Source of the DNA: Luteimonas sp. MC1825
Lineage (GTDB): Bacteria; Pseudomonadota; Gammaproteobacteria; Xanthomonadales; Xanthomonadaceae
Length of the DNA stretch: 64,000 bases
Reading direction: 5' to 3'
Assembly (NCBI RefSeq): GCF_014764385.1
Contig: NZ_CP061714.1
Coordinates: forward strand, 2,666,001-2,730,000
Of this stretch, positions 55,947 through 64,000 are shown one piece after another. Under the pieces are notes generated by a model. That model had not been told where the DNA came from. It saw only the letters and a program-made list of their open reading frames with translations, and did no database searches. A program made the position numbers and the translations under genes. The stretch's first letter is position 1; each line of letters begins with the position of its first letter.

Positions 55947-56837
55947 CTAGCCCTTGGCTCCAGGCTGACCCCGGCCCGGCCGGACGCTGGCCTTGGTGGT
56001 CTTGGCGGCCTTTGTGGCCTTGGCCGTCTTGGCCGGCGCGCTGGTGGCGCGCTCCGTCCTGGCTTCGGACACGGCCACCCCGGCGCTTGCTACCGTCTTC
56101 GATGCGCCGCGGCGGCCGCCGTGCCCGCTGCGGTTGCGCACCTCGATCACCTGTCCCTGGCGGCGCACCTCGAACAGGCCGATCGCCTCGATCAGGTCGC
56201 TCAGCTTGCGATACCCGTGGTTGCGCGAATCGAACGAGCCCTGGTTGCCGACATGGCTGCCGACCGCCCCCAGCTTCGACCAGCCGTCCTCGCCCTGGGT
56301 GGCGTCGACCGCGCCGCGCAGCAGGCGCACCAGGTCGGCATCGTGCTGCAGCTGCGCCGGCGACGGCGCCGGGCGGGCGTCGCCGCTGTCCTCATCCGGC
56401 GTGCCGAGTTTTTCCAGGTAGAGGAAGGTCGAGCACGCCTTGACGAAGGGCTCCGGCGTCTTCTCCTGGCCGAAGCCGTACACCGCCACGCCGTCATTGC
56501 GCAGGCGCATCACCAGCGGCGTGAAGTCGGCGTCCGACGACACGATCGCGAAGCCGTCGAGGTTGCCGGCGTACAGCAGGTCCATGGCGTCGATCACCAT
56601 CGCCATGTCGGACGCGTTCTTGCCCGTGGTGTAGGCGAACTGCTGGATCGGGCGGATCGCGTAGGTGTGCAGGCACTTCTCCCAGCTGACGAGGTGCTGG
56701 CTCTTCCAGTTGCCATACGCGCGGCGGACGTTGGCCACGCCATGGCGCGCCACTTCGGCGAGGATGGCGTCGATCTTCGCCGCCGGCGCGTTGTCGGCGT
56801 CGATCAGCACCGCGATGCGCTTCTCGTGTTCGGCCAT
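55947..56837 (-). CDS. NYN-domain (LabA-like) putative RNase with LOTUS domain
   Basis: The 296-residue protein has an N-terminal NYN/PIN-like nuclease domain with its acidic residues: VLIDADNAPAAKID near 10-23, KNASDMAMVIDAMDLL near 70-85 and SSDADFTPLVMRL near 98-110. A C-terminal OST-HTH/LOTUS domain (about 165-240, WSKLGAVGSHVGNQGSFDS and LSDLIEAIGLFEV) follows, then a Lys/Ala/Thr-rich tail (AKTAKATKAAKTTKAS). NYN proteins cleave RNA; LOTUS binds RNA. This two-domain form is widespread but little studied. ATG 56837 (MAEHEKRIAVLIDA) is preferred to 56957. Convergent with priA, divergent from zupT. Confidence 0.88.
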   Translation of the reverse strand: MAEHEKRIAVLIDADNAPAAKIDAILAEVARHGVANVRRAYGNWKSQHLVSWEKCLHTYAIRPIQQFAYTTGKNASDMAMVIDAMDLLYAGNLDGFAIVSSDADFTPLVMRLRNDGVAVYGFGQEKTPEPFVKACSTFLYLEKLGTPDEDSGDARPAPSPAQLQHDADLVRLLRGAVDATQGEDGWSKLGAVGSHVGNQGSFDSRNHGYRKLSDLIEAIGLFEVRRQGQVIEVRNRSGHGGRRGASKTVASAGVAVSEARTERATSAPAKTAKATKAAKTTKASVRPGRGQPGAKG

Positions 56838-56959
56838 GTCGGTTGTCCCTGGAGCGCGCCCGGCGCGATGGCGCATGATGCCCGACGCGCCGCGATGCCC
56901 GCGTATCCGCGTGCGGGGGCTTCGGCTAGGATGGCGCGACCGCCCAGGATCCAGCACCC

Positions 56960-57766
56960 ATGGAAATCCCCACCGCCAACCTGCTCATCGCGCTGGCGGT
57001 CACCACGGGTGCGGGCCTTGCGACCGGACTGGGCAGCCTGTTCGTGTTCGCGCAGAAGAGGCCCAACGCCCGGCTGCTGGCGTTCGGCCTGGCGTTTGCC
57101 GGTGGCGCGATGGTCTTCGTCTCGCTGTCGGAAATCCTCAACAAGGCGGTGTGGTCCTTCAGCCAGAGCTACGGCGACCGCCTGGGCTACTCCTACGGCA
57201 CCTTCGCCTTCCTCGCCGGCGTGGGCCTGATCATGCTGGTCGACCACCTGGTGCCCAACCCGCACGAGCGGCTCGAGGTCGACGATCCGTTCTTCCGCGA
57301 GCACAACGCCGCTTACATCAAGCGCGTCGGCCTGCTGACCGCATTGGCGATCACCGCTCACAACTTCCCGGAGGGCCTGGCGACGTTCTTCGCCACCCTC
57401 GAAAACCCCGGCGTGGGCCTGCCGCTGGCGTTCGCGATCGCCATCCACAACGTGCCCGAGGGCATCGCGATCGCGGTGCCGGTGTACTTCGCCACCAACA
57501 ACAAGGGCTACGCCTTCGGCGCCTGCCTGCTGTCGGGCCTGGCCGAGCCGCTCGGCGCCATCATCGGCTATGCGCTGTTGCGGCCGTGGCTGTCGGATGC
57601 GGTCTTCGGCAGCGTGTTCGGCATCATCGCCGGCGTGATGGTGTTCCTGGCGCTGGACGAACTTCTGCCCGCGGCGAAGCGCTATTCGAAAGGCCACGAG
57701 ACCGTGTACGGCCTGGTCGCCGGCATGGCGGTGCTGGCGCTGAGCCTGGTGCTGTTCAAATGGTGA
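56960..57766 (+). CDS. zupT: zinc transporter ZupT (ZIP family)
   Basis: The 268-residue inner-membrane protein imports zinc and other divalent metals. It has 8 TM helices, with ZIP motifs on helices 4 and 5: HNFPEGLATF near 134 and HNVPEGIAIA near 163, whose His, Asn and Glu form the metal site. Start ATG 56960 (MEIPTANLLIALAVTTGAGL). No Zur site was recognised upstream. A hairpin separates it from the convergent rpoH. Confidence 0.95.
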   Translation: MEIPTANLLIALAVTTGAGLATGLGSLFVFAQKRPNARLLAFGLAFAGGAMVFVSLSEILNKAVWSFSQSYGDRLGYSYGTFAFLAGVGLIMLVDHLVPNPHERLEVDDPFFREHNAAYIKRVGLLTALAITAHNFPEGLATFFATLENPGVGLPLAFAIAIHNVPEGIAIAVPVYFATNNKGYAFGACLLSGLAEPLGAIIGYALLRPWLSDAVFGSVFGIIAGVMVFLALDELLPAAKRYSKGHETVYGLVAGMAVLALSLVLFKW

Positions 57767-57788
57767 GAGGCCCGCTTGCGCGGGCCTC
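57767..57788. terminator. hairpin between convergent zupT and rpoH
   Basis: Perfect 9-bp stem GAGGCCCGC / GCGGGCCTC with loop TTGC, starting one base after the zupT stop. There is no T run, so it may be a weak terminator or a protective 3' hairpin for zupT. It could serve both genes. Confidence 0.55.
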
Positions 57789-57815
57789 ATGCACGACGAC
57801 TGCCGAACGCGCGGA

Positions 57816-58694
<879 letters not shown>

Positions 58695-58754
58695 GGCAGT
58701 GATCTTAGCAGTGGCCGGATACGACTGCTGATCGCGGCAGGAGTTCCCTACTGT

Positions 58755-58775
58755 TCCATTCAGCGTATGAATGGA
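58755..58775. promoter_or_regulatory. inverted repeat upstream of rpoH
   Basis: Perfect 8-bp arms TCCATTCA / TGAATGGA with a 5-nt spacer, 61 bp upstream of the rpoH ATG and 72 bp after the sulfotransferase stop. No T run follows on either strand, so an operator is more likely than a terminator. No regulator can be named. Confidence 0.4.
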
Positions 58776-58846
58776 CGTAAATCTAATTGATCGTGTCCAC
58801 CGATGCAGGCTTCACCGGCCCCGCTGAGCCTCCCGCGTGCCCAGGC

Positions 58847-59539
58847 TCAGAGGCGGCGCCCGGCCAGGACCCGGCGGTACAGCGCCAAGTCACGGGCGTG
58901 GTAGGCCTCGATGCGGCGGCGGAGGCCCGGACTTATCGCGTATCCGGACTCGCCACGCAGCGGGTTCACCAGCGCCGATGCGGGCACCGCGGTACCGCCC
59001 AGGAACCGCCGCGCCATCTGCTGCAGGTCCTCGTCGTAACGCTCGGTGATGCCGATGAAGTCGAAGCCGGCCGGATCGAATCGCCAGAGGTACTCGTGGT
59101 ACAGGTCGCGCAGTTCGGCGCCGAGGGCGAAGCGCTCGAACGACCAGCGTTCGCGCAGCACCCGGTTGCGCAGCGGCTGGCGGGGGTCAAGCCCGTCGTA
59201 GTCGCGGATCCAGTAGTGGTAGTGCGAGGCCAGCCGGTCCACCGGTTCGCGAAGCCAGGTGACGTAGCGCACCGCGCGCGCGCCGGCCGCGATGCGGAAC
59301 TTCACCGGCAGGAAATGGCCGTGCACGCAGGTCAGGTTGTCCGGCAGTGCCCCCCGGCCGGCCAGTCCGGCGCGCAGTGCGCGCAAGCGGCGGCACCAGC
59401 GCGAGTACTGCATCGGCTGGTCGACATATTCGGTCTGGCAGGCGCCGGGGTCCGGGAACGCCACGCGCAGGGTCTGCGCCAGGCTGGTGCCCGCGGTTTT
59501 CGGCATGTGCAGCGATATCAGCAGCGGCGCGGACGTCAT
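58847..59539 (-). CDS. sulfotransferase-family protein
   Basis: The 230-residue protein has the PAPS-binding motifs of sulfotransferases: the 5'-phosphosulfate loop LHMPKTAGTSLAQTL at about 9-23, and a 3'-phosphate motif WLREPVDRLASHYHYW near 95-110. It resembles the family 2 (glycan and peptide) sulfotransferases often found near surface-polysaccharide genes. The ATG at 59539 overlaps the ung stop by four bases. It is the last gene of the ftsE-ftsX-response regulator-ung run, an odd context for a sulfotransferase; acceptor unknown. Confidence 0.85.
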   Translation of the reverse strand: MTSAPLLISLHMPKTAGTSLAQTLRVAFPDPGACQTEYVDQPMQYSRWCRRLRALRAGLAGRGALPDNLTCVHGHFLPVKFRIAAGARAVRYVTWLREPVDRLASHYHYWIRDYDGLDPRQPLRNRVLRERWSFERFALGAELRDLYHEYLWRFDPAGFDFIGITERYDEDLQQMARRFLGGTAVPASALVNPLRGESGYAISPGLRRRIEAYHARDLALYRRVLAGRRL

Positions 59540-60243
59540 GCGATGGCGGTCTCCTGGCACGGCGGCAACGACCAGTCCTGGGCCGTGCCGCCACGTGAGA
59601 CGAGGTAGCGGTTGGCCGCCGAGAAGTGGCCGCAGCCGAGGAAGCCCCGGTGCGCCGACAGCGGCGACGGATGGGTGGCCCGGAGCACCCGGTGGCGCGA
59701 CCCATCGATGACCTTGCCCTTGGCCTGCGCATAGGCCCCCCAGAGCATGAACACCAGGCCTTCGCGCTCGCGGTTGAGCACGTCGACCACGTGGTCGGTG
59801 AAGCCTTCCCAACCCTTGCGCTGGTGCGAACCGGCGCAGCCGGCCTCGACCGTGAGCACCGAATTGAGCAGCAGCACGCCGCGCCGCGCCCAGGGCAGCA
59901 GGCAGCCATGGTCCGGAGGGCGGATACCCAGGTCGCGCTGGATTTCCTTGTAGACGTTGAGCAGCGACCGCGGCACCGACACGCCCGGACGCACCGAGAA
60001 GCACAGCCCGTGTGCCTGGCCCGCGCCGGGATACGGGTCCTGGCCCAGGATCACCACGCGCACGTCCTCGAAGGGCGTGGCGTCGAAGGCGGCAAGGATC
60101 TCGGCCGCGGGCGGGAACACCTGGACACCGGCGCCCTTGCGCGTGCGCAGGAAGTCGGCCAGCGCCTGCATGTCGTCGCGTTCCAGGTAGTCACCGATGT
60201 GCGCCTTCCAGGAGGGAGCGAGACGCCCGCGTCCGTCGATCAT
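59536..60243 (-). CDS. ung: uracil-DNA glycosylase
   Basis: The 235-residue family 1 UDG removes uracil from DNA. The water-activating motif is GQDPYPGAGQAHG with D69, and the leucine-loop motif is HPSPLSAHRGFLG with H191. Both catalytic residues are present. Start MIDGRGRLAPSWKAHIGDYL. It overlaps the upstream response regulator and downstream sulfotransferase by four bases each (ATGA), so the three are translated from one message. Confidence 0.97.
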   Translation of the reverse strand: MIDGRGRLAPSWKAHIGDYLERDDMQALADFLRTRKGAGVQVFPPAAEILAAFDATPFEDVRVVILGQDPYPGAGQAHGLCFSVRPGVSVPRSLLNVYKEIQRDLGIRPPDHGCLLPWARRGVLLLNSVLTVEAGCAGSHQRKGWEGFTDHVVDVLNREREGLVFMLWGAYAQAKGKVIDGSRHRVLRATHPSPLSAHRGFLGCGHFSAANRYLVSRGGTAQDWSLPPCQETAIA

Positions 60244-61088
60244 GCGCCGAATACCGTGGATTCCGGCGTGCGCGCCAGGCGCAGCTGGAACAGGGCCTTG
60301 GTCACCAGCAGGCGCTCCTCGATGGGCTTGAGCACCAGGTCGTTGGCGCCGTCGCGCAGCAGCGCGGTCTGGTTGTCGGGATTGGCGTCGCCGGTCATCA
60401 CCAGCACCGGCAGCTTGCGCTTGGACCAGCCCAGCTCGCGGCGCACCGCATGCACCACGTCGTGGCCGCTCAGCTCGCCCTTCAGGTAGACGTCGGTGAG
60501 CACGAGGTCGGCGCCCGGGCCGTCGCCGGCGTCGCGGCGCGCGCGCAGCCAGTCGATCGCGGCCTCGGCGCTCACCACGTGCACGACCTCCATCTGCTGC
60601 GCCTTGAGCATGCGCGAGGTGGCCAGCGCCACGGTGCGGCTGTCCTCGACGTAGAGCACGCGCGCGCCCGGGATCGGCTGCGGCTGCACGTAGCCGCGGA
60701 TGAACTCCGCCAGCGCGTGGTGGCCGTGCGACTTGTCGAAGTAATCGGTGACGTCGTCGCTGAAATGCCGCCCCTCGAGGTGCGCCTGGGCATTGCCGGA
60801 CACCACGATCACCGGCACGTAGCGCTGGCCCGCCGCGGCGCGCACGAGCTCGGCCAACTGCTGGCCGTCACCATCGGGCAGCACCAGGGAGGTGGTGGCG
60901 AGGTCGATGGGCGCCGCCGCCAGCGCGGCGCGCGCATCGGCAAGGCCGGCGCAGGCCACCACGTCCACGTCGACCAGTTCGCTGCGGAGCACGTCGCCGA
61001 TCAGCTTGCGCACCAGGCGGGAGCCGTCCACCACCATCACGCGCTGGGCGCCTGCGGCCAGATGGCGGATGTCGTGCGACGCGTCCAT
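60240..61088 (-). CDS. response regulator with two receiver domains, the first degenerate
   Basis: The 282-residue protein has two CheY-like domains and no output domain. In the first (about 15-135) the acidic pocket is incomplete and the phosphoacceptor position is S67 (DLATTSLVLPDGDG), so it cannot be phosphorylated there. The second (about 142-265) is intact: acidic residues in VEDS near 148-150, phosphoacceptor D199 (DLVLTD), T232 and K254. It is cytosolic and probably works by protein contact. The ATG at 61088 overlaps the ftsX stop by one base, linking it to cell-division genes. No histidine kinase is nearby. Confidence 0.85.
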   Translation of the reverse strand: MDASHDIRHLAAGAQRVMVVDGSRLVRKLIGDVLRSELVDVDVVACAGLADARAALAAAPIDLATTSLVLPDGDGQQLAELVRAAAGQRYVPVIVVSGNAQAHLEGRHFSDDVTDYFDKSHGHHALAEFIRGYVQPQPIPGARVLYVEDSRTVALATSRMLKAQQMEVVHVVSAEAAIDWLRARRDAGDGPGADLVLTDVYLKGELSGHDVVHAVRRELGWSKRKLPVLVMTGDANPDNQTALLRDGANDLVLKPIEERLLVTKALFQLRLARTPESTVFGA

Positions 61089-62038
61089 CACGTGTCGGTG
61101 GGGCGCGTCTGGCGCAGGAAATGGCCGGTGACGGCGCCCGCGCCAAGCCAGCCGAGCGCGGTCGTTCCGGCCAGCACCACCAGCGCCTGGCGCGCAGTGA
61201 AGCCGACCAGCCCGAACCCGCTGCCATAGCTCGCCGCCAGGTCGGCGAGTGGCAGGCGCAGCGCGGCACCGGCCGCCGTCAGCAGCGCCAGCGCCAGCGC
61301 GCCGGCCGCCAGGCCGTACCACGCGCCGAGGTACAGGAACGGGCGGCGGATGAAGCCGTCGCTGGCGCCGAGCAGCTGCAGGACACCGAGTTCGTCGCGA
61401 CGCGACTGGATGTCCAGGCGCACGGTGTTGCCGACCACCAGCAACGCCCCCGTGCCGAGCAGGGCGGCCAGCACCCAGGCCACGCGGCCACCGAAGCGCA
61501 GCCAGCCGTCCAGGCGCTGGCGCCAGCCGGCATCGTGCTGCACCAGGTCGGCCTCGGGGAGGGTGCGCAGGGAATCGGCGAGCATGGCCTCGTCACCGGC
61601 CGGGGTGACCACCAGCACGTGCGGCAGCGGATTTTCGCCAAGCGCGTCGATCGCCTGGCCCAGGCCGCCGCGCGCGCGCAACTCCTCGAGGCCCTGGGCC
61701 GGCGTACGGTGTGCCACGTCGCCGACATCGGCGCGGCCGCGCAGCGCATCGGCCAGCGCCGCGACCGCGTCGGGCGTCACGTCCTGTTTCAGGAACACGC
61801 TGAGCTGACGCGACTGCTGCACGTCGCCGGCGAAGCGCTCGACGTTGCCCAGCACCAGCCACAGCCCGAGCGGCAGCGCCAGCGCCACCGCCATCACGCC
61901 GATGGTGAGCGCGGTGGACCACGGCCGGCGGAAGATGCGGCCGAGGCTGGCGACGAAACTGTAGGCATGGTGGTCGAACCACGTGCCGATGCGGGAGCGC
62001 GCGCGTTCCGGCCTGGGCCTGGCGATGGGCTCACTCAT
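61088..62038 (-). CDS. ftsX: cell-division ABC permease FtsX
   Basis: The 316-residue inner-membrane partner of FtsE has one TM helix near the N-terminus, a periplasmic extracellular domain (about 70-170, with PEADLVQHDAGW), and three TM helices in the C-terminal FtsX domain (WVLAALLGTGALLVVGNTV and later). FtsEX regulates periplasmic amidases at the septum. Start ATG 62038 (MSEPIARPRPERARSRIG) overlaps the ftsE stop by 8 bases. Confidence 0.95.
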   Translation of the reverse strand: MSEPIARPRPERARSRIGTWFDHHAYSFVASLGRIFRRPWSTALTIGVMAVALALPLGLWLVLGNVERFAGDVQQSRQLSVFLKQDVTPDAVAALADALRGRADVGDVAHRTPAQGLEELRARGGLGQAIDALGENPLPHVLVVTPAGDEAMLADSLRTLPEADLVQHDAGWRQRLDGWLRFGGRVAWVLAALLGTGALLVVGNTVRLDIQSRRDELGVLQLLGASDGFIRRPFLYLGAWYGLAAGALALALLTAAGAALRLPLADLAASYGSGFGLVGFTARQALVVLAGTTALGWLGAGAVTGHFLRQTRPTDT

Positions 62039-62720
62039 CGGCCAGGTCCTCCGGCGCGATGTCGTCGGCCAGCCGGCCATGGTCGAGCACCAGCACGCGC
62101 TTCTTCATGCGCTTCACCAGGCCGAGGTCGTGGCTGGCGACCAGCACGCTGGTGCCGCGCTCCGGGAGCGACGCGAACAGCGTCATGATCTCCGCGGCCA
62201 GGGTGGGATCGAGGTTGCCGGTGGGTTCGTCGGCCACCAGCAGCCGCGGCTCGGCGACCATGGCGCGCGCGATGCCGACGCGCTGCTGCTCACCCGCCGA
62301 CAGCTGGCCCGGCAGCGCCGTGCCGCGCGCACCCAGGCCGAGGCGTTCCAGCACCGAACGCACGCGCCGGCCGATGTCGCCGCGGCGCATGCCACGCAGC
62401 ACCAGCGGCAGGGCGACGTTGTCGTGCACGCTGCGATCGCCCAGCAGGCGGTGGTCCTGGTAGACCACGCCGACTTCGCGCCGATGCAGCGCCACCCGGC
62501 CGCCACGCACCTTGAGCAGGTTGCGCTCGCCGAACACCACCGCGCCGCGGCTGGGCCGCTCCGAGAGATGGATCAGGCGCAGCAGGGTGCTCTTGCCGGC
62601 GCCGGAATGGCCGGTCACGAACAGCATCTCGCCGGCATCCACGGCGAAGCTCACGTCCTCGAGCGCGACGTGGCCACCGGGGTATTGCTTGCAGACGCTG
62701 TCGAAGCGCAGGACGGGCAT
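62031..62720 (-). CDS. ftsE: cell-division ATPase FtsE
   Basis: The 229-residue ABC ATPase has Walker A GHSGAGKST near 39-47, signature LSAGEQQRVGIARA near 140, and Walker B LLVADEPTG near 160. It forms the septal FtsEX complex with the overlapping ftsX gene. Start MPVLRFDSVCKQYPGGHVAL. First gene of a five-gene overlapping leftward run. Confidence 0.96.
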   Translation of the reverse strand: MPVLRFDSVCKQYPGGHVALEDVSFAVDAGEMLFVTGHSGAGKSTLLRLIHLSERPSRGAVVFGERNLLKVRGGRVALHRREVGVVYQDHRLLGDRSVHDNVALPLVLRGMRRGDIGRRVRSVLERLGLGARGTALPGQLSAGEQQRVGIARAMVAEPRLLVADEPTGNLDPTLAAEIMTLFASLPERGTSVLVASHDLGLVKRMKKRVLVLDHGRLADDIAPEDLADE

Positions 62721-62777
62721 CGTGTCGCGGTTCCGGGAAGAGGTGCCCAGCGATTATGGCCGCTGTCGTACCCGCAA

Positions 62778-62800
62778 AGCACCCGCGTGCGCGCGGGCAT
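62778..62800 (-). terminator. possible rhlB terminator
   Basis: Stem CCCGCG / CGCGGG with loop TGCG at 62782-62797, in the 104-bp gap between rhlB and ftsE. Read leftward it is followed by TGCTTTGCGG, a poor U tract. Confidence 0.5.
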
Positions 62801-62824
62801 CCATTCCCGACCGCATCGCGGTAC

Positions 62825-64000
62825 TCAGTGCTGCGAGCGCGGCGCGCGCGTGACCAGCTTCTTCAGCCCGAGGCCGATGCGGCCCAGCAGCGATGAAGGC
62901 TCCGTTGCGGTCGACTGCGGACGCGCGGCGTGTGACGGCGACTCCGGTTTCGGGCGCGGCGCGCGCGGCTGCGACGGTTTCGCTCCGGCATGCGTGGACG
63001 GCTGGGCCTGCGCCTGGCCGCCCTGCCCGGCGACGCCCTCGACGCCCTCGGCACCTTCGACACGGCGGCCACCACGACGGCGACGACGCTTGCGCGGCGC
63101 GCGCTCGCCCTCGGCGGCTGGCAGCGCCGCGGACGCTGTCGCGTCCACGGCCGGTGCGGCTGATCCTGTCGCGGCGGGCGCGGCTGCGGCGGGCGCGGCT
63201 GCGACGACATCAGGCGAGCCAATCGCAGACGCCTCCATGGTCGTCGCGGCGGGTACTGCAGGTGCCGCGCGCGGCGGACGCGGCGGACGCGGGCCGCGCT
63301 CGCCGTCGGCACGCGGGCCGGCACGGCCACGACCGGGGCCACCGGCGCCGGGCCCGCCGCTGCGGCCTCCGCCACGTCGCGCATCCTCGGCGGCGCGCTG
63401 CTCGCGCGCTTCGCGGAAGATCTCGCTGACGCTCTCGCCTTCTTCGGGCTCGAGCTCCACGCCTTCGCGCGGCTTGCGCGGCACCGGCGTCATCAGCTCG
63501 ACGGTCACCGGTTCCGACGGGATCTTCTGCTCGATGAAGGCCTCGATGTCCGGCAGGCCGATCGCATAGCGCTCGCAGGCGAAGCTGATCGCGTCGCCCT
63601 CCTCGCCCAGGCGCGCGGTGCGGCCGATGCGGTGCACGTAGTCCTCGGCGTCGAACGGCAGGTCGTAGTTGTAGACGTACTTCACGCCATCGATGTGCAG
63701 GCCGCGGGCGGCGACATCGGTGGCGACCAGGATCTCGAGCTGGCCGCCCTGGAACTTCTTCAGCAGGCTCTCGCGCTTCTTCTGCGGCACGTCGCCCGAC
63801 AGCACGCCGACGCGGTAGCCGGCGCGCTCCAGCGCGCGCGCGACGCGTTCCACGAACGCCTTGGTGTTCACGAACACCAGGGTGCGCGCGCCTTCCGAAC
63901 GCGACAGCAGGCCCAGCAGCAGCGGCAGCTTCTCTTCGTCGGACGGGTAGTAGAGCTTCTGGCGCACCTGCGCGGCGGTGATGAACTCCGACTCCACGAC
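62825..64000 (-). CDS. rhlB: DEAD-box ATP-dependent RNA helicase RhlB, 5' end beyond the window
   Basis: The visible C-terminal part, about 392 residues, has the second RecA domain of a DEAD-box helicase: [35 protein letters not shown] and [13 protein letters not shown] (motifs IV-VI). A long low-complexity tail follows with Gly/Arg/Pro and Ala/Pro runs, which is typical of RhlB in Xanthomonadaceae. RhlB unwinds RNA in the degradosome. The start lies to the right of 64000; the sequence is open at the edge. Confidence 0.92.
   Translation of the reverse strand, partial: VVESEFITAAQVRQKLYYPSDEEKLPLLLGLLSRSEGARTLVFVNTKAFVERVARALERAGYRVGVLSGDVPQKKRESLLKKFQGGQLEILVATDVAARGLHIDGVKYVYNYDLPFDAEDYVHRIGRTARLGEEGDAISFACERYAIGLPDIEAFIEQKIPSEPVTVELMTPVPRKPREGVELEPEEGESVSEIFREAREQRAAEDARRGGGRSGGPGAGGPGRGRAGPRADGERGPRPPRPPRAAPAVPAATTMEASAIGSPDVVAAAPAAAAPAATGSAAPAVDATASAALPAAEGERAPRKRRRRRGGRRVEGAEGVEGVAGQGGQAQAQPSTHAGAKPSQPRAPRPKPESPSHAARPQSTATEPSSLLGRIGLGLKKLVTRAPRSQH

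Overview
The window looks like a chromosomal segment of a high-GC gammaproteobacterium of the Xanthomonadaceae (Lysobacter/Luteimonas/Pseudoxanthomonas type). This rests on very high GC across most of it, the gene orders rsmB-fmt-def // lysM-dprA-smg-topA-tsaC and ftsE-ftsX beside rhlB, a RpoH with the family-specific motif, and a Xanthomonadaceae-style sigma-like/DUF3106 gene pair. The assignment is by gene content and style only; no database was used.

Positions 1 to about 20,049 are the end of an integrated genomic island. Its right boundary is a tRNA-Ile2(CAU) gene (20049-20124, leftward). A P4-type tyrosine integrase (18659-19870) faces away from that tRNA, and short repeat arrays between the two look like recombinase-binding sites. 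All island genes are read leftward. Next to the integrase is a tight four-gene operon: patatin-like phospholipase, caspase-like protease, an uncharacterised protein with a Thr/Pro linker, and a ComEC-like metallo-beta-lactamase-fold protein. After it come an orphan SLATT two-TM protein and then two small genes and two giant genes (2453 aa, and more than 1216 aa running off the left edge) coupled by a GTGA overlap. None of the giant-operon proteins has a family I recognise. Patatin, caspase, MBL and SLATT domains are each known effector types of bacterial immunity or programmed cell death, so this island is the best candidate in the window for an undescribed conflict system.

From 20,125 to 64,000 the sequence is core genome: an Ala-rich lipoprotein, a beta-CASP nuclease, rpoD with an extended -10 promoter, dtd, a lipid A acyltransferase, two PH-domain membrane proteins, a glycan cluster (CDP-glycerol transferase-like, GT2, GT25, FkbM methyltransferase), rsmB-fmt-def, and lysM-dprA-smg-topA-tsaC. 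Then follow two DUF4124 proteins, a complete yjfIJKLMC-type stress operon containing a PspA homologue, an SDR, sppA, a MATE transporter, a DUF3667 protein, a DUF3106/sigma-like pair, and priA behind an intergenic region with two perfect inverted DnaA boxes. Last come a NYN-LOTUS protein, zupT, rpoH, a five-gene overlapping run (ftsE, ftsX, response regulator, ung, sulfotransferase) and the 3' part of rhlB.

No rRNA, CRISPR array or complete insertion sequence was seen. Where the first in-frame start codon was clearly not the likely one, starts were moved on the basis of Shine-Dalgarno sequences, overlaps and family N-termini.
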